NCBI GenBank assembly: GCA_964242415.1
Contig: CAXTAT010000034.1
Span: 1-55,841, forward strand
Origin: DASWOJ01 sp964242415
GTDB lineage: Bacteria; Pseudomonadota; Alphaproteobacteria; Acetobacterales; Acetobacteraceae
Direction of reading: 5' to 3'
DNA length: 55,841 nt
The notes under the pieces are model-generated. The model was not told where the DNA came from. It worked only from the letters and a program-made list of their open reading frames with translations, and did not search any database. Each line of letters starts with the position of its first letter. Within the stretch, counting starts at the first letter, position 1. Below are positions 28,201 to 34,908 of this stretch, one piece after another. A program made the position numbers and the translations under genes.

Positions 28201-30316
28201 GACGGGCTTCGTGTCGCCTGATCCGGCCAAGCATTTCCTCGGCCGCCGCACGCTGGGGTTGGATATCCGTGACGATTGGGGTCGGCTGATCCTGCCGGCG
28301 GATGGCGATGCGACCACCCTGCGGCAGGGCGGCGACGACGGCAGCAGTGCGTTGCCGGAAATCCCGCAGAAGGTGGTGGCGCTGTTCACGCCGCCGATGC
28401 AGGCGGGGCCGGACGGGACCGTGCAAGTCCCGCTGGACCTGCCGGACTTCAACGGGCAGGTGCGGCTGATGGCGGTCGCCTGGTCCGGCAACCAGGTGGG
28501 CGCGGCGGCGGTCGATATGGTCGTGCGCGACCCGCTGGTGGCCGAGCCGCTGCTGCCGCGCTTCCTGGCGCCGGGGGACGATGCGCGGATGGCGGTGCAG
28601 ATGCAGAACCTGGACCTGCCGGCGGGGGAGGCGGTGGCGGTCGTCTCCGTCGAGGGGCCGTTGGCGCTGGTCGGCGACCCCCGCCTGGCCGCGACCCTGG
28701 CGCCCGGCGCGCAGGTGGTGCGGACGGTGGTGCTGCACGCGACCGGGGTGGGGCGTGGAGTGATCCACCTGGCCGTCACCGGCCCCGGCGGGTTCCAGGT
28801 GCAGCGGGAGGCGGCGATCCTGGTCCGTCCGGCGCGGGCGATGGCCACCATCGTCAGCGCCGGGGAGGTCGGGCCGCGGGCGGAGGCGCGCGTGGTGCCG
28901 GCGCTGGACCGGATGATCCCCGGCACCGGGTCGGCGCGGGTCAGCTTCGGCGGGCCGGTCCGTTATGACCCGGCCGCGATGGTGCGGTCGCTGGAGGCGT
29001 ACCCGCTGCTGTGCCTGGAGCAGGCCAGCAGCAAGGGCCTGCCGCTGGCCGTGCTGCCGGACGGCGCCGCGGCCGGGCCGGACCGGGCCGGGCGGTTGCA
29101 GGGCATCGTCTCGAACGTGCTGGACCGGCAGCGGTATGACGGCGGCTTCGGCCTGTGGACCGCGAGCGGGGAGGCGGAGGGCTGGCTGTCGTCCTATGCC
29201 TTCGAGTTCCTGTTGCGGGCGCGGGCGGCGGGGGCGGCGGTGCCGGACGGGGCGGTGGCGGACGCGGTGAAGTTCATGGTGGACGGGTTGTCCGACAGCC
29301 CCGGCGACCCGACGGCGTATGCCGACCAGGCGTACCGGCTGTATGTGCTGGCGCTGGCCGGGCAGCCGCGGGCGGGGGCGAACCGCATCCTGGCGGAGGC
29401 GCTGGACAAGCTGCCGACGCCCTTGGCGCGGGCGCAGCTTGGTGCGGCGTTGGCGCTGTCGAACGACCGGCCGCGGGCCGAGGCTGCCTTTGCTGCCGCC
29501 CTGGACGCGCCGGCGCGGCGCGACTGGTACGTGGACCGCGGCAGCGCGTTGCGCGACCAGATGGCCATCGCCGTGCTGCTGAAGGAGAGCGGCCTGTTGC
29601 CAAACCGCTTGGCGGCGTTGTTGGCGGCCATGCCGGGGGCGGACTTGAAGCCGGAGGTGTTGAGTACGCAAGAGCAGGCCTGGGCGGCTGCGGCGGCCGG
29701 GGTGCTCGGGCGTGACGGGCGGCAGGTCCGGGTGTCGGTGAACGGGCAGGCGCTGACGCCGGCGGCGACGGCCTCGGCGGTGCTGGAGGGACCGGCGGTG
29801 GTCCGCAACCTGGATGACCGGGCGGTGTGGCAGTCGGTGTCGGCGTCGGGGGTGCCGGTGGATGCGCTGCCGGCGGCGCGGGCCGGGATGCGGGTCAGCC
29901 GGCACTTCTACACCACGGCCGGGGACACGCTGGACCTGGACAACCTGCGGCAGAACACCGTGTTCGTGCTGCTGGTCGAGGGGCGGGCGGATGACGGGCA
30001 GGACCATCACGCGCAGATGCTGCAGGGCCTGCCGGCGGGATGGGAGGTGGTGGGCCTGATGGAGGCCGGGAAGGCGCCGGGGATGGCATGGCTGGGCGAG
30101 CTGTCGGAGACGGAGGCGCAGCCGGCCGCCGATGACCGGTTTGCCGCGGTGGTGGCGCTGACCCCGGACAAGCCGAGTTTTCGGGTGGCGGTGCGGTTGC
30201 GGGCGGTGACGCCGGGCAACTTCGAGATGCCGGGGGCGGCGCTGTCGGACATGTACCGCCCGGGCGTGCTCGCGCGGCAGGCGGTGAACCGGGTGCAGGT
30301 GCAGGCGGCGGAGTGA
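25241..30316 (+). CDS. Bacterial alpha-2-macroglobulin (YfhM/ECAM type) with thioester motif
   Basis: A 1691-residue exported protein with a signal peptide (MRRVLLLACLALLSLPAWA, cleavage near residue 20). Macroglobulin-like beta domains follow, including the characteristic DRGIYRPGETVQV entry at about residue 505. The thioester motif CLEQ starts at Cys1258, with the complement-like helical domain after it (QRYDGGFGLWTASG). Bacterial A2Ms trap attacking proteases in the periplasm through the Cys-Gln thioester. No lipobox Cys is evident at the cleavage site, so this one may be soluble rather than a lipoprotein. The PBP1C gene follows 343 bases later, the well-known A2M-pbpC pairing thought to combine protease defence with wall repair. 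The ATG at 25241 is preferred over the upstream in-frame TTG inside mscL. Confidence 0.93.
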   Translation: MRRVLLLACLALLSLPAWADTFQIPGLDRDADAYAAALKARSPAGLTPQAQKAAEQRAADAQRRNDWPGVVTALEARAGGGDADTGLWLALSRAQLHRVPPDAVRAAQAAWQAFVLADAGAGEIPPLLAIADAMRVMDRPEVAIAALEAVLERAPDDAGYKKMLADARQAAGIRVRTVKTESEADPPTACIEFTTAPARRADFVPGDWVRLQPPVPGAAITREGDRICIAGLRLGTTTQVTLRAGMPGEDGLRLNADIVLPVAMANRSPRLIFDSRMFLLPRGQAPRISLASVNLSTVKLRVLRLGERNLVPWSREFHLGGELEQYNFTGQEDNGKIVWEGQADIPHMVQNQVMRTALPLPDVFGEAGAYLVLALPGDGTSEYQASAVQVVIRTDLAPTVWRGSDGLTVQVRSFADALPRPGVAMSLLARSNDVLATATTDGDGVARFPAPLLAGAGPQAAQAIHGTLGADFVALDLTAAAFDLSDRGVEGAPQPGPLDAFAWTDRGIYRPGETVQVMALLRDAAGQPAEVPAHVRVKRPNGQTFLDVVPPRGPDAAIHLPVPLTASAPAGTWTVELLADPDRPPIGQTEFRVDAFVPDRMAVEVAPAGEIVPGQPYALPVTARFLYGAPAANLTGKATMRLVPDPTPPAALAGYRIGADGEEFAPDSQDIDLPDTDAQGRSSLPILIKRAPDSTRPVRADVDVSVDDPSGRAAHAHASIPVRPSGTLIGIKPGFADAIDANGEAGFDVAAVSPAGQRIAVPARLRLVRERPDWRMVVRGQLARYETVWRDEPLEAADILIPANASFRYAKTLGFGRYRLEVVERGGLAMTSVHFRAGFVQSDSPDTPDKVDVSTDHKLYRPGDTARVHVAAPFAGHATVLAATDRVYSLRDVDIPAGGADLDVPVDAAWGPGAYVAVHVFRAGDGSRPTRAIGLVWVGIDPAARTLAVAIAAPDKTLPRSRVVVPVRTLPGAWVSLAAVDEGVLRLTGFVSPDPAKHFLGRRTLGLDIRDDWGRLILPADGDATTLRQGGDDGSSALPEIPQKVVALFTPPMQAGPDGTVQVPLDLPDFNGQVRLMAVAWSGNQVGAAAVDMVVRDPLVAEPLLPRFLAPGDDARMAVQMQNLDLPAGEAVAVVSVEGPLALVGDPRLAATLAPGAQVVRTVVLHATGVGRGVIHLAVTGPGGFQVQREAAILVRPARAMATIVSAGEVGPRAEARVVPALDRMIPGTGSARVSFGGPVRYDPAAMVRSLEAYPLLCLEQASSKGLPLAVLPDGAAAGPDRAGRLQGIVSNVLDRQRYDGGFGLWTASGEAEGWLSSYAFEFLLRARAAGAAVPDGAVADAVKFMVDGLSDSPGDPTAYADQAYRLYVLALAGQPRAGANRILAEALDKLPTPLARAQLGAALALSNDRPRAEAAFAAALDAPARRDWYVDRGSALRDQMAIAVLLKESGLLPNRLAALLAAMPGADLKPEVLSTQEQAWAAAAAGVLGRDGRQVRVSVNGQALTPAATASAVLEGPAVVRNLDDRAVWQSVSASGVPVDALPAARAGMRVSRHFYTTAGDTLDLDNLRQNTVFVLLVEGRADDGQDHHAQMLQGLPAGWEVVGLMEAGKAPGMAWLGELSETEAQPAADDRFAAVVALTPDKPSFRVAVRLRAVTPGNFEMPGAALSDMYRPGVLARQAVNRVQVQAAE

Positions 30317-30460
30317 CGCCGGTGTGGGGGGCGTCGCTGCGGGCCGTTTTGGCGGCGTGGCGGTCCGGGGGGTGATGAGGCCGTGCTGGCCCGAGCCGAT
30401 TGCTGCATCACCAGGACTCCTCGGCCGGAGGAGGAATGGGTGGGGACCGTACCGGCTCGG

Positions 30461-30618
30461 CTCCCTCTCCCCCTTCGGGAGAGGGTTGGGGTGAGGGGGT
30501 CGTCCGGCGCCGTCCCCTCGGCCCAAACAGCCCGGTTCACGCGGCGGTCTTCCCGGCCCGCAAGCAAGCAAGACCCCCTCACCCCGGCCCTCTCCCGAAG
30601 CGGGGAGAGGGAGCAGGC
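30461..30618. repeat. CTCTCCC/GGGAGAG inverted-arm element, copy 3
   Basis: The left arm CTCCCTCTCCCCCTTCGGGA and the right arm ending CCCTCTCCCGAAGCGGGGAG enclose a spacer of about 90 bases that ends CAAGCAAGCAAGACC, like copy 2. It occupies most of the gap between the codirectional A2M and pbpC genes. Confidence 0.85.
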
Positions 30619-30659
30619 AGGTGGCGTTCCGTGATGGCGGCTGGCGTGGTTTCGGAGGA

Positions 30660-32624
30660 ATGAGGACGCGATGGGCCGCGGCCGGGCTGTTGCTGGCGGT
30701 GCTGGTGCTGGCTGGCGGCGCTTGGACGCTTGACCGGGTGTTCCCGCCCAACCTGGCCCGGCTGGACGCGGTCGGGACGGAGGTGCTCGACCGCGGGGGC
30801 CGGCTGGTCGCCCTGCTGCCCGCCCCCGGCGGCGTGTGGCGCTTCCGCGCGGGAGTGGACGATGTGTCGCGTCCCTTCCTGGACCTGCTGGTCCGCACCG
30901 AGGACCGCCGCTTCTGGTCGCACCCCGGCGTCGATCCCCTGGCGCTGCTGCGCGCCATGGGCCAGGCGGTGCGCGCCGGCCGGGTGGTGTCCGGCGGCTC
31001 CACGCTGTCGATGCAGGCCGCCCGCCTGCTGGAGCCACGCCCCCGCACCCTGCGCAGCAAGCTGATCGAGGCCGCCCGCGCCCTGCAACTGGAGTGGCAT
31101 TACGGCAAGGCCAGCGTGCTTGGCATCTGGCTGACCCTCGCGCCGTATGGCGGCAACCTGGAGGGCGTGCGGGCCGGGGCGCGCGCCTGGTTCGGCGCCT
31201 CCGCCGCCGCGCTCGACCCGGCGCAGGCGGCGTTGCTGGTCGCCTTGCCGCGCCGGCCGGAGGGACTGCGCCCGGATCGCCACCCTGACGCTGCCGAGCG
31301 TGTCCGCGACCGCGTCTTGGCCGACGCCGCGGGCGTGCCGGTGCCGGCAGGCCGCCAGCCGTTCCCGCGCCATGCCGCCCAGGCTGTCACTGCCCTCGCT
31401 GTTGCTGCCCAAGCTGTCGCTGTTCAAACTGTCGCGCCCCAAGCTGTCGCCGTGCCCGGTCCGGTGCTGCGCACGACGCTGGACCTGCCGCTGCAACTGG
31501 CGTTGGAACGCCTGGTGGCCAGCCGCCTGGACGCCCTGCCGGAGCGGGCCTCGGTCGCCATCCTGGTCGCCGACGCCGGCTCGCGGGAGGTGCGCGCCCT
31601 GGTGTCCGGCCGGTGGGGGGACGAGGCGCGGTCGGGCGCGCTGGACCTGACGCGGGCGGTGCGCTCCCCCGGGTCGGCGCTGAAGCCGTTCCTGTATGCG
31701 CAGGCGTTCCAGGACGGGGTGGCGCGGCCGGACAGCCGGCTGCTCGACCTGCCGCGGCATTTCGGCGGGTATGCGCCGGAGAACTTCGACCACGGCCACG
31801 CCGGGCCGGTGACGGCGGCGGAGGCGCTGCGGCGGTCGCTGAACCTGCCGGCGGTGGCGCTGCTGGACCTGGTGGGGCCGCTGCGCTTCGCCGAGGGCCT
31901 GCGCGCGCAAGGGGCCAAGCCGCGGCTGCCGTCCGGGGCCGATGCTTCGCTGTCGCTGGCGCTGGGCGGGGCGGGGCTGACGATGCGGGAGGTGGCGGGG
32001 CTGTATGCCGGGCTGGTGGCGCCGGGGTGGGGGCCGGTGCACCTGCTGCCGGGGCCTCGGGCGGCGCCGGCGGGGGCGGCGGGGGACCTGGGCGAGGCGG
32101 AGCGGCTGGTGGCCGACATCCTGACGCAGCCGTTCCCGGCGGGCGGGCCGGCCGGGGTGGGGTGGAAGACGGGGACGAGCTGGGGCGGGCGGGACGCGTG
32201 GGCGTTCGGGTTCGATGCGCGGCAGGTGGCGGCGGTGTGGGTGGGGCGGCCGGATGGCACGCCGCTGCCGGGCGCTACGGGGCGGTCGCTGGCGCTGCCG
32301 CTGCTGGGGCGGGTGTTCGACCTGCTGCCGCTGGCGCCGCGGGTGGTGCCAGTGGTGGTTGCGCGGGGAGCGGTGGCGGAGGCCGGGTCGTCGCTGCGGC
32401 TGCTGTTCCCGCCGCCGGATGCGGTGCTGTCGGGCGACGGGCCGATCCTGCTGCGGGCGATGGGTGGGCGGCGGCCGCTGACGTTCCTGGTGGACGGCGC
32501 GCCGGTGCCGGGGCAGGCGGCGCAGCGGCAGGCGAGCTGGACGCCGGACGGGCCGGGGTTCTATGCGGTGACGGTGCTGGACGCGGACGGCGCGGCGGTT
32601 CGGGCGCCGGTGCGGGTGCGGTGA
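30660..32624 (+). CDS. pbpC: Penicillin-binding protein 1C
   Basis: A 654-residue bifunctional class A PBP. After one membrane anchor (about residues 6-22), the glycosyltransferase domain shows RTEDRRFWSHPGVDP near residue 80 and GGSTLSMQAARLL. The transpeptidase domain has SALK with the active Ser339, SLN in RRSLNLPAV, and KTG in GWKTGTSWGGRDAW. The C-terminal ~90 residues form the beta domain specific to PBP1C. A low-complexity AQAV repeat sits between the two catalytic domains. The chosen ATG at 30660 gives the expected short cytoplasmic MRTRW start, but its GGAGG is only one or two bases away; an in-frame GTG at 30621 is the alternative. Confidence 0.93.
   Translation: MRTRWAAAGLLLAVLVLAGGAWTLDRVFPPNLARLDAVGTEVLDRGGRLVALLPAPGGVWRFRAGVDDVSRPFLDLLVRTEDRRFWSHPGVDPLALLRAMGQAVRAGRVVSGGSTLSMQAARLLEPRPRTLRSKLIEAARALQLEWHYGKASVLGIWLTLAPYGGNLEGVRAGARAWFGASAAALDPAQAALLVALPRRPEGLRPDRHPDAAERVRDRVLADAAGVPVPAGRQPFPRHAAQAVTALAVAAQAVAVQTVAPQAVAVPGPVLRTTLDLPLQLALERLVASRLDALPERASVAILVADAGSREVRALVSGRWGDEARSGALDLTRAVRSPGSALKPFLYAQAFQDGVARPDSRLLDLPRHFGGYAPENFDHGHAGPVTAAEALRRSLNLPAVALLDLVGPLRFAEGLRAQGAKPRLPSGADASLSLALGGAGLTMREVAGLYAGLVAPGWGPVHLLPGPRAAPAGAAGDLGEAERLVADILTQPFPAGGPAGVGWKTGTSWGGRDAWAFGFDARQVAAVWVGRPDGTPLPGATGRSLALPLLGRVFDLLPLAPRVVPVVVARGAVAEAGSSLRLLFPPPDAVLSGDGPILLRAMGGRRPLTFLVDGAPVPGQAAQRQASWTPDGPGFYAVTVLDADGAAVRAPVRVR
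31377..31455 (+). repeat. Imperfect short repeat inside pbpC linker
   Basis: Units of the type CCCAAGCTGTCGCTGTT recur three to four times and encode AQAV/AVAAQAV-like residues (about 240-266), between the glycosyltransferase and transpeptidase domains. The repeats suggest slippage-driven length variation of the linker. Confidence 0.6.
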
Positions 32625-32645
32625 GCGGATGGTGCGCCGCCCCTT

Positions 32646-32752
32646 CCCGTCATTGCGAGGAGCGCTTGCGACGCGGCAATCCAGGGTTGTACGCGTGACG
32701 TTTCGGTTGGGGACCGTGGATTGCCACGGCGCACGCGCGGCTCGCAACGGCG
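32646..32752. repeat. REP-like composite repeat, copy 2
   Basis: The arm CATTGCGAGGAGCGCTTGCG continues into ACGCGGCAATCCAGGG. A second arm in inverse orientation, GGATTGCCACGGCGCACGCG followed by CGGCTCGCAACGG, lies about 35 bases on. It matches the composite at 5326-5428. It lies between pbpC and the hydrolase gene. Confidence 0.7.
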
Positions 32753-32803
32753 GCTTCTCTGTTGGGCATCAGGGGCATTCACCTCGTTAAGGGGCCATAG
32801 GCC

Positions 32804-33688
32804 ATGAAATTCGCGGACACCCCGGCGGTGCGGATCGCCTATGAGGAGCATGGGCCGGCCGGGGGTAGCCCGGTGTTCCTGATGCACGGCTTTCCCTATG
32901 ACGTGCGCGCCTACGATGCCGTGGCCCCGGCGCTGGCGGAGCGGGGCTGCCGGGTGATCGTGCCCTGGCTGCGCGGGTTCGGGCCGACGCGGCTGCGGGA
33001 CGGGGTGCCGCGGTCCGGACAGCAGGCGGCGCTGGGGGCGGACCTGCTGGCGCTGATGGACGCGCTGCAGGTGCCGCAGGCGGTGCTGGCCGGGTATGAC
33101 TGGGGCGGGCGGGCGGCGTGCGTGGTGGCGGCGCTGTGGCCGGAGCGGGTGCGCGGGTTGGTGTCGTGCGGCGGCTACAACATCCAGGACATCGCGGGGT
33201 CGGTGCGGCCGGTGGGTGCGGAGCAGGAGCACCGGTTGTGGTACCAGTATTACCTGCACACCGAGCGCGGGCGGGCCGGGTTGGCGGCGGACCGGCGGGG
33301 GTTCTGCCGGCTGCTGTGGCGGCTGTGGTCGCCGGGGTGGGGGTTTGATGAGGCTACGTTCGAGCGGACGGCGGGGTCGTTCGACAATCCGGATTTTGTG
33401 GATGTGGTGGTGCAGTCTTACCGGCACCGGTTTGGGTATGCGGAGGGGGACCCGGCGTTGGAGGGGGTTGAGGGGCGGTTGGCGGCACGGCCCGCCATCA
33501 TGGTTCCAACAAGCGTCCTGCATGGCAACGATGATGGTGTTGCGCCTGCTGCTCAATCTGAAAGCCACGAGATGCATTTTGTCCAGTTTTACCGGAGACT
33601 GATTGTGCCTGGTGCCGGACACAATCTACCCCATGAGCGTCCGGAGGCAATGATCTCTACCATACTCACGCACATTCAGGGCTACTGA
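32804..33688 (+). CDS. Alpha/beta hydrolase with Asp nucleophile (epoxide hydrolase/dehalogenase-like)
   Basis: A 294-residue hydrolase. HGFPYD near residue 28 is the oxyanion-hole segment, and Asp99 in AGYDWGGRAA is the nucleophile. The catalytic His is in PGAGHNLPHE near residue 273, with an acidic candidate in HGNDDGVAP. An Asp rather than Ser nucleophile points to the epoxide hydrolase/haloalkane dehalogenase group. The first ~230 codons are extremely GC-rich like the genome, whereas from about 33490 the coding sequence becomes visibly AT-richer and uses different codons, merging into the adjacent low-GC island. The reading frame is intact and the C-terminus looks functional. Confidence 0.87.
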   Translation: MKFADTPAVRIAYEEHGPAGGSPVFLMHGFPYDVRAYDAVAPALAERGCRVIVPWLRGFGPTRLRDGVPRSGQQAALGADLLALMDALQVPQAVLAGYDWGGRAACVVAALWPERVRGLVSCGGYNIQDIAGSVRPVGAEQEHRLWYQYYLHTERGRAGLAADRRGFCRLLWRLWSPGWGFDEATFERTAGSFDNPDFVDVVVQSYRHRFGYAEGDPALEGVEGRLAARPAIMVPTSVLHGNDDGVAPAAQSESHEMHFVQFYRRLIVPGAGHNLPHERPEAMISTILTHIQGY

Positions 33689-33711
33689 TCTTGATGGGGT
33701 GACTCGGCGGT

Positions 33712-34155
33712 TTAAGACTCGCTATTTAAAAGACTGCACCACGCATTCGTGCCGACCTTTGCGACGGCGGCAAGCAGCAGAGCTATGACTGGCGTTAAGA
33801 TAGCAACAGCAATCCCAACTTTTATGGCGATGGCGGAAGATATTGTCGAGACGAACACCAGATTACCTCCATTCCACACCCTCTTCGCATTTGCACGCAC
33901 GTCATTGTATTCCGGGTCGGAGCAGATCAGCTTATCGAATTCAATCTTGACGGCCCTGAAATAGTCATGTGCAGTCACTCTGGCCCCAAATCCAGCATTG
34001 CTGTCTGGGCCGGTTCGAGAGAGCCACAATTCGGCTATCTCCTGTTCAGATTTTCCACTTCGAGCAAATTCTGTAACGATACTTTTCTGATACGGCTTCA
34101 ATATCAATAGCCAATCGTCCGAGGATACTTTTTCAATTTCCAAGTGCTCAGTCAT
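33712..34155 (-). CDS. Small membrane protein partnered with the serine protease, unknown function
   Basis: A 147-residue protein from AT-richer DNA. The first ~90 residues are soluble and mainly helical (EIEKVSSDDWLLILKPYQKS, EQEIAELWLSRTG, HDYFRAVKIEFDKL). A strongly hydrophobic C-terminal region (about 97-135, VFVSTISSAIAIKVGIAVAI and TPVIALLLAAVAK) probably forms one or two membrane helices. There is no signal peptide. Its ATG overlaps the stop of the protease gene by four bases (ATGA), so the two are made together. I recognise no family. A protease target or effector anchored in the inner membrane is a reasonable inference, not shown. Confidence 0.75.
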   Translation of the reverse strand: MTEHLEIEKVSSDDWLLILKPYQKSIVTEFARSGKSEQEIAELWLSRTGPDSNAGFGARVTAHDYFRAVKIEFDKLICSDPEYNDVRANAKRVWNGGNLVFVSTISSAIAIKVGIAVAILTPVIALLLAAVAKVGTNAWCSLLNSES

Positions 34156-34805
34156 AACATTTCCCTTATGTACTCTGCCGAGATGGCGTGAGTTGTCTGG
34201 TGCAGTGTGTATGGATCGATGCCTCCTAACGATATCATGCCATTACTACCTTTTGCTGCATACCCGCCAATAATCATAGCGCAAACTTCGTTTCTGCCCG
34301 ATATAAAAACGGGGCTACCCGATTGTCCTGGTCTAGTCTGAACGTTCATAATCAGATGCTTGGTTTTGATAGGCCCAGCACCTAGTAGAACCCTAGCACC
34401 AACTGTGCTCCCTTGCTGCGTTAAAACTAGCCGTCCATCACCTGCATGAGGAAATCCCACTGAGATTATGCTGGTCCCTGGGATAGCATGATCAGATGTT
34501 CCTACGCTGTATGGTATAGTCACATACCCACCTTTGATCTTTAGAATCGCAATATCTCTTATTGGATCAAGCTCCGCAATTTCTACAGAAAATCCCTGGA
34601 GAAAGGTGTCTGTTGTATCTTGATAGTCGTGAAATGAATTAGATCTGTTTAGGATTAGGGAGAGCCCGCGATCATCCTGCTGGAGTACGTGGGCTGCTGT
34701 TGCGAAGTGTTGCGCTGCCACCGCGAATGCTGACCCAAGCAAACCGATGCCGTTCGGATTTACACGACCAACAGCTAATACGAATTGTCCAATCGATGAG
34801 TTCAT
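34152..34805 (-). CDS. Cytoplasmic trypsin-like serine protease
   Basis: A 217-residue S1/S7-fold protease with the full triad: His39 in FATAAHVL, Asp84 in DPIRDIAILK and Ser162 in RPGQSGSPVF. No signal peptide or membrane helix is visible, so it should stay in the cytoplasm, unlike DegP-type proteases; it also lacks PDZ domains. The start at 34805 has AGGA five bases upstream; an in-frame ATG at 34811 has poor spacing. The base composition (about 45% GC in a line I counted) contrasts with the very GC-rich flanks, indicating acquisition. Stand-alone cytoplasmic trypsin-like proteases of this kind occur in predicted bacterial conflict systems. Confidence 0.85.
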   Translation of the reverse strand: MNSSIGQFVLAVGRVNPNGIGLLGSAFAVAAQHFATAAHVLQQDDRGLSLILNRSNSFHDYQDTTDTFLQGFSVEIAELDPIRDIAILKIKGGYVTIPYSVGTSDHAIPGTSIISVGFPHAGDGRLVLTQQGSTVGARVLLGAGPIKTKHLIMNVQTRPGQSGSPVFISGRNEVCAMIIGGYAAKGSNGMISLGGIDPYTLHQTTHAISAEYIREML

Positions 34806-34908
34806 ACGCATCCTATGCTAGATACTTAAAACTTGAGATTAGAGATACTCAGTCCGATTTCAATATAAGCAAGTCGAATTTTGTAGGTGCGCTTAGATGG
34901 ATCACCCG

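Noticed and set aside
25136..31060. A 1974-codon open frame on the minus strand opposite the alpha-2-macroglobulin gene
   Set aside because: Its translation is dominated by Arg, His, Gln, Pro and Ala with no recognisable domain. It is the expected antisense shadow of a very GC-rich gene whose own frame has clear motifs.
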